Positions 35,462 through 45,097 of a stretch of 61,869 bases of DNA are shown here, in pieces; the first letter of the stretch is position 1, and every line of letters begins with the position of its first letter. The stretch is from Desulfotignum sp. (GTDB lineage Bacteria > Desulfobacterota > Desulfobacteria > Desulfobacterales > Desulfobacteraceae): assembly GCA_011390335.1 (NCBI GenBank), contig JAABSO010000025.1:1-61869 (forward strand). The letters run 5' to 3'. The translations under genes and the position numbers were made by a program. Below the pieces are notes generated by a model. It made no database searches. It was not told the DNA's origin and saw only the letters and a program-made list of their open reading frames with translations.

Positions 35462-35905
35462 GTGGCTGACCACAATAAAAGAGGTGACACCATTATCCGG
35501 AAATTGCGGGAAAATGGCCATAAAATAACGCCGCAGCGCTTGGCTATCGTTAAGATTCTTGCCGTAAGTGATGGCCATCCCAGTGTTGAAGATATTTATG
35601 AGCAGATCAGGACTGATTTTCCGACAATGAGCCTTGCCACGGTTTACAGAAATATTTTATTACTTAAATCCCTTGGTGAGGTTCTTGAGTTGGGGTTCCC
35701 GGACGGGAGTAACCGATATGATGGAAACAAACCTGTCCCCCATCCCCACGTCATCTGTATCAGGTGCAAAAAAATTGTCGACCCTGTCCTGGACAGCCTG
35801 GATGAAATGAAAAAAGAAGTCGCTTTGGAAACTGATTTTAAAATTCTTAATCACCGGCTGGACTTTTTTGGTATATGCAGCAGTTGTATGGCGGAAAACA
35901 AATAA
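35462..35905 (+). CDS. perR: Fur-family peroxide-responsive regulator
   Basis: 147 aa from GTG 35462, with AGGAGG upstream. The winged helix (KITPQRLAIVKILAVSDGHP and FPTMSLATVYRNILLLKSLG) is of Fur type. The metal-sensing part has NRYDG and PHPHVICIRC, plus CSSC at the end; the zinc cysteines are C-x2-C twice. The Asp in NRYD and placement before katG favour PerR, which senses peroxide through iron-catalysed histidine oxidation, over Fur. It is 71 nt upstream of katG with no terminator between. Confidence 0.88.
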   Translation: MADHNKRGDTIIRKLRENGHKITPQRLAIVKILAVSDGHPSVEDIYEQIRTDFPTMSLATVYRNILLLKSLGEVLELGFPDGSNRYDGNKPVPHPHVICIRCKKIVDPVLDSLDEMKKEVALETDFKILNHRLDFFGICSSCMAENK

Positions 35906-35952
35906 AATTTTGTCCGTTTTATTAAGCATTCTTATGCAATGTCTGATTTTAG

Positions 35953-38175
<2,223 letters not shown>

Positions 38176-38227
38176 TCAAATCGCCCACAACGTCAAAGAC
38201 TTCTGACGCTGTCAACAGCAAATGACC

Positions 38228-38267
38228 GCGGTGTTTCCAAACAATCTGGAAACGCCGCCTTTTTTTG
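38228..38267 (+). terminator. Intrinsic terminator after katG
   Basis: An 11-bp stem (38228-38238 with 38248-38258, one G-T pair) and a 9-nt loop are followed by CTTTTTTT. This is the clearest rho-independent terminator in the window. Confidence 0.9.
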
Positions 38268-38666
38268 TTTTCCATCCTGCCTGCCCGATCAATAATAGAA
38301 GTCTGTTCTCACAGACAGCTCCCGGGTGCCGTTCAGATCTGCCATCATGGTTTCCATATATTTATGATAACAGCATGTTATGGTTGGAATGATAGGGCAG
38401 GATTTCGGTGTTTTTCAAACCAAACAAGTTTGCCGTGAATGATTGATTTCGGCTGTTGACATGTGAATTGTTTTACGTCATAATATTTGATTATGAAATG
38501 TTCGAACTGACATAATTTATAACCAAAGGAAATGGCAGTTCCTGATTTTGCCGGATTGGTTGTATTTCAGTATGCGTTTCACCTCAGTATTTTTTATAAC
38601 CAATGATATTGGTAAAATTTTTCCAGCCATCTTCCTCAACCAGTAAAAACAACAGGAGGTGTGCAA
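38268..38666 (+). promoter_or_regulatory. Long leader with promoter and palindromes before the asnB-like operon
   Basis: No gene is seen. TTGACA (38456-38461) and CATAAT (38479-38484) are separated by 17 nt and form a good promoter. The -10 box is part of an inverted repeat, CATAAT-5 nt-ATTATG (38479-38495). A second perfect palindrome, ACCAAT-GAT-ATTGGT, lies at 38599-38613, and its left part TTTATAACCAA also occurs near 38516. The ribosome site AGGAGG is at about 38653. The untranslated leader would be ~175 nt. Confidence 0.6.
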
Positions 38667-40154
38667 ATGGCCTGTATAGCAGGAATTGTTTCCCAACATG
38701 GGAAAATCGATGACGATTGTGCCCAGATGGTCGGTAAGATACTCAAGGATATGCGCCACAGGGGGCCCGACAATACATGCGTCCGCTCCATACCCGACAG
38801 TCGCGGCGCCATGGGTGCCAACGAAATTAACCTGTCTCCGGAAAGAACCATCTGCTCCAGCCTTGAAGATGCGCCCTATATTCTGTTTGACGGCAAGCTG
38901 TTCAATGAGCGGTCCGACAGTAGCCAGCGGGACATCGATCTGTTTATCGATCTGTATCAGAAATATGACCGGGAGTGTTTCTCCCATATGGACGGCAGCT
39001 ATGTATGCGCCATCGTTGAAAAAGATGATGAAGTTATCCTGGCAAGGGACGGGGTCGGTGCCAGGCCCCTGTTTTACGGATGGAACGGAGAAGTGTTTCA
39101 TTTCAGCAGTGAAATGAAGGGATTGAAGGATCATGTCCAGTTCGATATCCATGAACTCCCCGCCGGATACCTTTACAGTTCCTATGACGGCCTGAAAAAA
39201 TATGAGCCGTTCAGGCCGGATGTGCCGGACCCGGGGGACACGGTTGCCGAAGCGGCAGCCATTTTGCGGGAGCTGCTCATCGATGCGGTCAAACGGCGGA
39301 TGGACGATGCCAATGCCGTTTCTCTGAGCGGTGGTCTGGACAGCTCCATTATTGCGGCCATCGCCAAAACATTCAATCCCGACATCAAACTGTTCACTGG
39401 TGCGGTCAAGCGGGCGCCCGGCCCGGACCTTGAAAATGCCAAATTGATGGCTGATTTTCTAGGGTTGGAGCATTTTGTGTATGAAATTACGGATGAGGAT
39501 ATTGACACCATTATTCCCCAGGCCGTCTGGTACCTGGAAAGTTTTGATGAAGACTGCATATCCGGCATTCTTTCCAACTATTACGTGTCTAAAAAAGTCA
39601 AGGAATACAGCAATGCCGTACTGGTGGGAGAAGGCGCGGACGAACTTTTCGGCGGATACCGGATGGTGCTGAAAAATCCCAAGGTCAAAAGCCCGGAACA
39701 GCGGGACCGGCTTGCAAAAAAGCTGTTGGACATCGCGTACAATACTGCGTTGAGACGGATGGACCGAAGCTGGATGGCCAACAGTGTGGCATACAAAACC
39801 CCGTTTCTGGACACCCGGGTGGTGGCGTTTGCCGAAAAAATTCCCATGAAATGGAAAATTTACGGGGAAAAACAGATTGAAAAATTTGTTTTGCGTGAGG
39901 CGTTCCGGGATATGCTCCCGGAACAGATCGCCAACCGGGAAAAGCTGCGGTTTGCCATGGGGACCGGGATGGATGACGTGATGGATGATATCATTGCCGC
40001 CAAAATCGATCCCGAGGAGATCAACCGGCGTCCCAAGGCTGCATATGGACTGCGTTTCGCTTCTTTCAAGGAGCTGTATTATTATGACGAGTTTCTGAGG
40101 CAGTTTCCGCCGGCGTATGAAAAACAGACCATCCGGTGGGATCCGTTTAAATAG
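38667..40154 (+). CDS. Asparagine-synthetase-family protein lacking the N-terminal cysteine
   Basis: 495 aa from ATG 38667 behind AGGAGG. A class-II glutaminase-like domain (about 1-190) precedes a synthetase domain. True AsnB enzymes start MCGI, and the Cys becomes the N-terminal nucleophile. Here the start reads MACIAGIV, so removal of Met would expose Ala. RHRGPDN is kept but GHxRLSI is not seen. The ATP-pyrophosphatase motif SLSGGLDSSI and GEGADELFGGY are intact. It may therefore use free ammonia, or activate a carboxylate for another amine as the beta-lactam synthetases of this family do. Downstream genes encode an atypical MBL protein and an MttB homologue. Confidence 0.85.
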   Translation: MACIAGIVSQHGKIDDDCAQMVGKILKDMRHRGPDNTCVRSIPDSRGAMGANEINLSPERTICSSLEDAPYILFDGKLFNERSDSSQRDIDLFIDLYQKYDRECFSHMDGSYVCAIVEKDDEVILARDGVGARPLFYGWNGEVFHFSSEMKGLKDHVQFDIHELPAGYLYSSYDGLKKYEPFRPDVPDPGDTVAEAAAILRELLIDAVKRRMDDANAVSLSGGLDSSIIAAIAKTFNPDIKLFTGAVKRAPGPDLENAKLMADFLGLEHFVYEITDEDIDTIIPQAVWYLESFDEDCISGILSNYYVSKKVKEYSNAVLVGEGADELFGGYRMVLKNPKVKSPEQRDRLAKKLLDIAYNTALRRMDRSWMANSVAYKTPFLDTRVVAFAEKIPMKWKIYGEKQIEKFVLREAFRDMLPEQIANREKLRFAMGTGMDDVMDDIIAAKIDPEEINRRPKAAYGLRFASFKELYYYDEFLRQFPPAYEKQTIRWDPFK

Positions 40155-40276
40155 GTGACCTGCAGACAAAATTGGGAAGGGAGAGCAGGGACCACAGAAA
40201 CTGTGGACAGAAATGAAGCGGAATACACCTGCCCCCTGGAATGTCCTGGAGACAGGAACTGTACCCGGAGGATTTC

Positions 40277-41140
40277 ATGAAGTTCACGGTCCTTGGGTCC
40301 GGGGGATGCACGGTGATCCCCAAACCAATGTGCCGGTGCCGCATCTGCACACAAGCGCGGCAAAAAGGGGGTCCCTTTGAACGGGGAGGACCCGCCGCCT
40401 TTGTGCACGATGAAAATATTCTGATCGACACCCCGGCCGAGATATGCCGGCAGCTCAACCAGTCAAGTATTGATGCCGTCAGCAATCTGATGCTCACCCA
40501 CCTGGACCCGGACCATATTGAAGGGTTCCGGGTGGTAGAGCAGATGACCATTGATTTCAGGACATGGAGGGCGTATGCGGACAAAACCATCCGCCTGGTG
40601 ATGCCGAGGCAGCTGCTGGAAACTTTCCGACATGTCAATACCGCCTACGGGTCCCTGGCGTCATTTTATGAAAAATCCGGATTTCTGCGCTGTGAACCCT
40701 TTGACCGGAAAACCATGATCGGGGGTATTCAGGTGACCGCCCTGCCAGTGGACCGGGGGGACCAGGTGGTATATATTTATGTGTTTGAAAAAAACGGGTG
40801 CAGGGCGGTGTATGCGCCCTGTGATATCAAGCCTTTTCCCGAGCAGGACCCTGCGGTGCAGCACCCGGATGTGCTGTTCATCCAGCCGGGTCTGTTCGAA
40901 ACCGGTTTGAGACACGGGTTTGTGTATCCGGAGGATCACATATCCAGGAAAACCCTGTACACCTTTGAGCAGACCGTTGCCCTGAGCCGGCGGATACAGG
41001 CTAAACAGGTGGTGTTTGTCCACCTGGAGGAATACTGGCACCGCAGTTTTACAGATTACCGTGCCCTTGAGGCGGGCTTTGACAATATGGTGTTCGCCTG
41101 GGACGGGATGACATTCACCATCAACGATGGGACGCGATAA
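40277..41140 (+). CDS. PhnP-like MBL-fold protein with altered metal motif
   Basis: 287 aa from ATG 40277, preceded by GGAGG. The N-terminus (FTVLGSGGCTVIP, then MCRCRICTQAR) has the Cys-rich zinc patch of PhnP-like phosphodiesterases. The family metal motif HxHxDH is THLDPDH here, so the second His is Asp. The later VHLEEYWHRS stretch supplies further histidines. The protein may bind metal differently, act on an unusual phosphodiester or have lost activity. It stands 122 nt after the asnB-like gene and 29 nt before the MttB homologue. Confidence 0.8.
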   Translation: MKFTVLGSGGCTVIPKPMCRCRICTQARQKGGPFERGGPAAFVHDENILIDTPAEICRQLNQSSIDAVSNLMLTHLDPDHIEGFRVVEQMTIDFRTWRAYADKTIRLVMPRQLLETFRHVNTAYGSLASFYEKSGFLRCEPFDRKTMIGGIQVTALPVDRGDQVVYIYVFEKNGCRAVYAPCDIKPFPEQDPAVQHPDVLFIQPGLFETGLRHGFVYPEDHISRKTLYTFEQTVALSRRIQAKQVVFVHLEEYWHRSFTDYRALEAGFDNMVFAWDGMTFTINDGTR

Positions 41141-41169
41141 CATTCACCATCAAGGAAAGAGGGAATCAA

Positions 41170-42348
41170 ATGGATTTAGTGAGCAATGAATATCTGGACA
41201 AGATCCATCAGGATGCGCTGCGGGTTCTGGAAGAAACCGGTGTGCGGTGCAGTTCCCCGGAAGTCAGACAGATTCTGGAAGGAACGGGCATGGCCGCCTA
41301 TGATGACACCACCGAACATCTGCATGTGCTGTCTCCTTTGGTGGAACAGGCCCTTGCCGACACGCCCAAACGGGGCCAGTACTGGATCAGGGAAAATGCC
41401 TTTGGTGTGGGCGGTACCGCCCCTTTTGTGTATGACGACACCACCCGGGAGCTGATTCAACCGACATTCGAGCATATTGCACAGATAGCCCGCATCGTCA
41501 ATCAGACCGATGTGATCGATTTTATGGCCAGAGGGGTGCTGGTTCCCAAACAGGAAGTAAAGGTCATGGAAACCATTATCGAAAACTGTGACAAACCGGT
41601 GTATGCTGCCGCAGTCACGGAAGCAGGCATTGAAAAGGCCCGGCAGATTCATGAAACCCGGGGGGGATTCACCATCCAGTTTTCCATCATCAACTCCCCC
41701 TTGAACATCATCGACAGCATGATTCCGCCATTTTTGTCCTGCGTGAAAAACGGGATACCCATTTATGTTTCCACCATGCCCATGGCCGGGCTGTCCGGCC
41801 CCTATTCCATGTCCAGTCTGATCACCCTGACCCATGCCGAGGCCCTGTTCGGCATTACACTGGCCCAGGTGGTCAATCCAGGGATCATGGTGGTCCATGC
41901 CGGCCTTCCGTCCATTGCCAGCATCAAGGACAATTATGCGGTGAACCTCGGGCTGACCTCCTTTAACATTGCCAACCTGATCATGGAAAAGGTCAACAAG
42001 CGTCTGGATCTCCCCTCCATCCAGACCGCCTGCACCACCAGCCAGGAGCATCCCAACGAGATTGCCGAAAAAGAAGCGGTCATTGGGTACGCACTCATGA
42101 AAAAATACGGGTTTCACCAGATGCGGCACAGTTTCGGTTTTTTAAAGGAGCTGGTGTCCTTTTCCATCGCTAAGCTGGAGCGGCATATCGAATTGTGCCG
42201 TCAGACCACGCCGGACCAGGCCCCGGATTACCAGGTGGAGCCCTATGACCCGGAAGGACTGGAAGCGATCATGCACAACGGCAGCCAGGCCAACTACATG
42301 AGAGACAACCATACCGTGAAAAATACCGGAAAATCGTTTCTGGAGTGA
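41170..42348 (+). CDS. MttB-family methyltransferase homologue, short form
   Basis: 392 aa. The N-terminus aligns with trimethylamine methyltransferase family proteins from the first helix (LDKIHQDALRVLEETGVRCS), and the TIM barrel can be followed through PTFEHIAQIARIVNQ, NCDKPVYAAAV and TPMAGLSG-like STMPMAGLSGPYS. It ends about 80-100 residues earlier than usual members (~480 aa). There is no in-frame amber, so no pyrrolysine; such non-Pyl members demethylate betaines. The usual corrinoid protein gene is absent from the window. A methyl-transfer role is likely, but the substrate and methyl acceptor are unknown. Confidence 0.82.
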   Translation: MDLVSNEYLDKIHQDALRVLEETGVRCSSPEVRQILEGTGMAAYDDTTEHLHVLSPLVEQALADTPKRGQYWIRENAFGVGGTAPFVYDDTTRELIQPTFEHIAQIARIVNQTDVIDFMARGVLVPKQEVKVMETIIENCDKPVYAAAVTEAGIEKARQIHETRGGFTIQFSIINSPLNIIDSMIPPFLSCVKNGIPIYVSTMPMAGLSGPYSMSSLITLTHAEALFGITLAQVVNPGIMVVHAGLPSIASIKDNYAVNLGLTSFNIANLIMEKVNKRLDLPSIQTACTTSQEHPNEIAEKEAVIGYALMKKYGFHQMRHSFGFLKELVSFSIAKLERHIELCRQTTPDQAPDYQVEPYDPEGLEAIMHNGSQANYMRDNHTVKNTGKSFLE

Positions 42349-42455
42349 TCTTGAGACAATCAGTGTCACCGATGCTGTATAACAGGTGTTGTCAGTTTCA
42401 GCACAGTTCAGGATACGGTCAGTGTCACGCTGAATGAAAAAAAATAAATTTTTTC

Positions 42456-42506
42456 TTGACAGGGACTTTTCAATATGAGATATTTCATATAGAAAATATT
42501 CATATG
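42456..42506 (+). promoter_or_regulatory. Promoter with ATATGA-type operator
   Basis: TTGACA (42456-42461), 17 nt and GATATT (42479-42484) make a likely promoter. A perfect inverted repeat ATATGA-6 nt-TCATAT covers 42473-42490, and a further TCATATGA lies near 42500. The half-sites overlap the -10 box and start point, as expected for a repressor site controlling the small membrane-protein gene. Confidence 0.55.
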
Positions 42507-42587
42507 AGCAATGTTTCAGCGCCATGTCTTTCTCAATGCACAAAAGGCGCCAACAGACACAGATTAACTTTAGACAAGGAGGAACAA

Positions 42588-42833
42588 ATGGAGAAATCCA
42601 CACCAACAACCAATAACAGGCAATCTGATGAACATCAGGTTCTGGCGCATGTTGCTATCGTTTCCTTCGCTCTTTTTGGATTAACGCTGAATTTGTTCAG
42701 TCAACTGTGGGAAAGTGTCAAACAACTGGGGTCCGTTCCCGCCAATCTGGTCAGCCGGCAGGCTGCATGGGTCAGGGAAAAAATGTCAGATTCGGGTTTC
42801 AGTATCTGGCAGCAGCGGGAATCCAACAGCTAA
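42588..42833 (+). CDS. Small single-helix membrane protein
   Basis: 81 aa from ATG 42588, preceded by AAGGAGG. A polar head (MEKSTPTTNNRQSDEHQ) is followed by one hydrophobic helix (VLAHVAIVSFALFGLTLNLF) and an amphipathic tail with VREKMSDSGFSIW. It could be a membrane-associated regulator or a component of a larger complex. It has its own promoter, yet follows the asnB-like/MBL/MttB operon on the same strand. No family is recognised. Confidence 0.65.
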   Translation: MEKSTPTTNNRQSDEHQVLAHVAIVSFALFGLTLNLFSQLWESVKQLGSVPANLVSRQAAWVREKMSDSGFSIWQQRESNS

Positions 42834-42926
42834 TCTTTTTTCTTAACAGCAGGCCCCGTGGCTCCACCCGGGTCTGTTCTTTGCAGTTTTTCCAAAAAAT
42901 TTAATCCAGATGCTTTCCCTGGAAGG

Positions 42927-42942
42927 GCACTTTGAAAAGTGC
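42927..42942. terminator. Hairpin between convergent genes
   Basis: GCACTTT (42927-42933) and AAAGTGC (42936-42942) form a 7-bp stem, extended by GGAAGG and CCTTTCC outside. It lies between the small membrane-protein gene and the AEC gene. No T-tract follows, so it is a weak terminator candidate. Confidence 0.35.
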
Positions 42943-43014
42943 GGCGCCTTTCCGGGGAAATTTGCATTATAGGCAAATACCTGATCATATGGTCTGCGAC
43001 TGAAGAATAAAGGT

Positions 43015-43965
43015 TTATCCGACAGCCGTGTGCCACAGGGACAGCCACAGGGGCATGGCAATGATGCATACCAGGTACTGGAGCAGCATCATGCTGGCAA
43101 CGGCCTGGGTGTCTCCTCCGTAATTCCGCACCATGAGGATCAGGTTGGTGGCCGGCGGAGAGGATGTCTGCAGGATGATCAGGCTGCAGAACAACGGCAG
43201 GGTCTGGTAAAGATCCAGGCCGTACATCACGGCAAAGGCCGTACCCGGCACCAGGACAAACTTGACCCCGGCCACCCGGAAAACATCCGGGAGCGGCGGC
43301 ATATCTTTCAGGGCGATGCTCCCCAGGGTGGCCCCCAGAATGAAAACAGCCAGAGGCACAGTGGCCTGGCCCAGAAGGTCCATGGCGGACAACAGGTTTC
43401 GGGGCAGCATGGCTGCGGTTCCTGAAACCACCAGAAATATGGCCGCCAGGGTGGCAACCAGGGGCGGGGTGACAAAATCCTTCCACATGATAGCTGCATC
43501 CCGTCTGCCACTCACCAGTACTTTTCCCACGCTCCACATGATGGGAGACTGTCCCAGGATCAGCAGAAAACAGAAAAGGGCCAGCCGGTCGAACTGGTCC
43601 GGATAGACCAGCTGACCGATGGGCAGCACAATATACACCGCATTCTGGAAGCTTGCCATGGAAACAAACGGCTGTTTTCCGGGATCTGTGCCGAACAAAA
43701 ATGCTGCCATGCCAAGTCCTGCAAAGGCGATCAGCACCCCGGACAACGGCAGTATCCACCACAGGGCAAAACCGGCGGGATCAAACTGGCTCACGGTCTT
43801 GACCACAATCAGGCAGGGCAGAAATATGTTGACGGTCACAGCAGAAAGCGCCTGAATATGGGCCTGGGAAACAATCTTTATTCTCACCATCACCCCGGCG
43901 GCGGCTGAAATGATGAACACCTGGAAGACAGCGGAAAAAACCGTGGTAAATGTGGGAATAAACAT
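43015..43965 (-). CDS. AEC-family transporter (auxin efflux carrier type)
   Basis: 316 aa with ten hydrophobic helices. NIFLPCLIVVKTVSQ, FQNAVYIVLPIGQL and QTSSPPATNLILMV are typical of AEC secondary carriers. It is the second AEC protein in the window; the two are clearly different in sequence. It is near a radical SAM protein, a penicillin-acylase homologue and two asparagine-synthetase-family proteins, so it may carry an amino acid, amide or their product. The substrate is not readable. Confidence 0.88.
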   Translation of the reverse strand: MFIPTFTTVFSAVFQVFIISAAAGVMVRIKIVSQAHIQALSAVTVNIFLPCLIVVKTVSQFDPAGFALWWILPLSGVLIAFAGLGMAAFLFGTDPGKQPFVSMASFQNAVYIVLPIGQLVYPDQFDRLALFCFLLILGQSPIMWSVGKVLVSGRRDAAIMWKDFVTPPLVATLAAIFLVVSGTAAMLPRNLLSAMDLLGQATVPLAVFILGATLGSIALKDMPPLPDVFRVAGVKFVLVPGTAFAVMYGLDLYQTLPLFCSLIILQTSSPPATNLILMVRNYGGDTQAVASMMLLQYLVCIIAMPLWLSLWHTAVG

Positions 43966-44045
43966 GGTGCAGCTATATCACTCCTTTATAGGGACCGGGT
44001 CCCAATTAAAAATCACCGGCGGCATCCACCAGGATGATCCCATTA

Positions 44046-45074
44046 TCAGATGACCTGTATCCGAAGGTCGTGAAAGATCTCCTCAAGGGTACCTTGGCCT
44101 GATGCCAGGGCTTTTTTGACCTGTTGTTCAACAAACCGAAAATCCGGTTCACGGTCCTGGTCGTCCAGTGTCCGGTAATGGTTCAGCCGCCGGCCCATAA
44201 TGAAATTAATCTGTCTGGATTCGGACATGGAAAGGAACCGGTCCATGATACCAAGCAGCAGCTGTCGGTCTTCGGGCAACTGTCCCCGGATCTCCAGCAG
44301 CAAATCCACGCTGTGGTGGTTGGCATAATGGCTGTCAATGCCGTCCAGGTGTTCAAAAAGCAGCCGCTGCTCGGCAATCATGGCCGCTTCAGAAGGCCGT
44401 GTCCATTCTCCCTGCTTCATCTGCCGGTCCAGGTCCGAGCCTGGCTTGACCCCGATGGTCAGCACCCGGATATGATCCGGGTTGATTTCATTGAGCACCC
44501 GGGCTGTCTTCAGGGCGTGGGTGTCGGATAGTTCGTTTCCCCCCAGTCCCAGGATGATGAACTGGGTGGTGTGCATGCCAGCCTGCCGGGCCATGCAGGC
44601 GGATTGGATGATGGATTCCGGGGTGATCCCTTTCCTGATTTTTTCTAAGACATTACGGGAGCCGGATTCCATGCCGCAGTATAACTTGTTCAGGCCGGCA
44701 TCGCAGATTTCTTTGATGGCCTGGGAAGATTTCTTCACCATGGTCTGGGCGCGGCCGTATGAGCTGATCTGCCTGAGCGCGGGGAAAGCTTTTTTAAGGG
44801 TTTCAAGAATGTCAATCAGGTCTTTTGTCCGCATGACAAAACTGTCCCCGTCCTGGAGAAAACAGGTGTCAAACGTGTGGCCCCCGAAATAGTCCCTGGC
44901 CGCCCATATATCCTGTTTGATCTCTTCCACCGGGCGGATGGAAAATTTCATAGTGTCGTACAGAGAACAAAAGGAACACCGGTTCCAGGGGCATCCGCGC
45001 GTGGTGCGGATCAGAAGGCTGTCGGCCTCGTCCACCGGCCGGATCGGTCCCTGTTCAAAGGGAAGTGAAAACAT
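44046..45074 (-). CDS. Radical SAM protein
   Basis: 342 aa. The radical SAM cluster motif is RGCPWNRCSFCSLYD (C-x4-C-x2-C, with an extra residue relative to the common C-x3-C-x2-C). GLNKLYCGMESGSRN is the substrate and SAM-binding strand region, and FIILGLGGNELSD follows. The C-terminal ~90 residues (LLEIRGQLPEDRQLLLG and similar) have no added iron-sulfur motif. It is like stand-alone radical SAM proteins of deltaproteobacteria of unknown reaction. It lies 23 nt downstream of the penicillin acylase stop, so the two are probably one operon. Confidence 0.88.
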   Translation of the reverse strand: MFSLPFEQGPIRPVDEADSLLIRTTRGCPWNRCSFCSLYDTMKFSIRPVEEIKQDIWAARDYFGGHTFDTCFLQDGDSFVMRTKDLIDILETLKKAFPALRQISSYGRAQTMVKKSSQAIKEICDAGLNKLYCGMESGSRNVLEKIRKGITPESIIQSACMARQAGMHTTQFIILGLGGNELSDTHALKTARVLNEINPDHIRVLTIGVKPGSDLDRQMKQGEWTRPSEAAMIAEQRLLFEHLDGIDSHYANHHSVDLLLEIRGQLPEDRQLLLGIMDRFLSMSESRQINFIMGRRLNHYRTLDDQDREPDFRFVEQQVKKALASGQGTLEEIFHDLRIQVI

Positions 45075-45097
45075 AGCAGATTCCTTTTAACAACCCT

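Noticed and set aside
41170..42348. Pyrrolysine-containing MttB
   Set aside because: The reading frame has no in-frame TAG, so a pyrrolysine codon is not present.
42830..43762. 310-codon frame overlapping the AEC transporter on the same strand
   Set aside because: It lies in another frame of the same strand, and its Arg/Gly/His-rich sequence is not membrane-like, whereas the 43015-43965 frame gives a clear AEC carrier.
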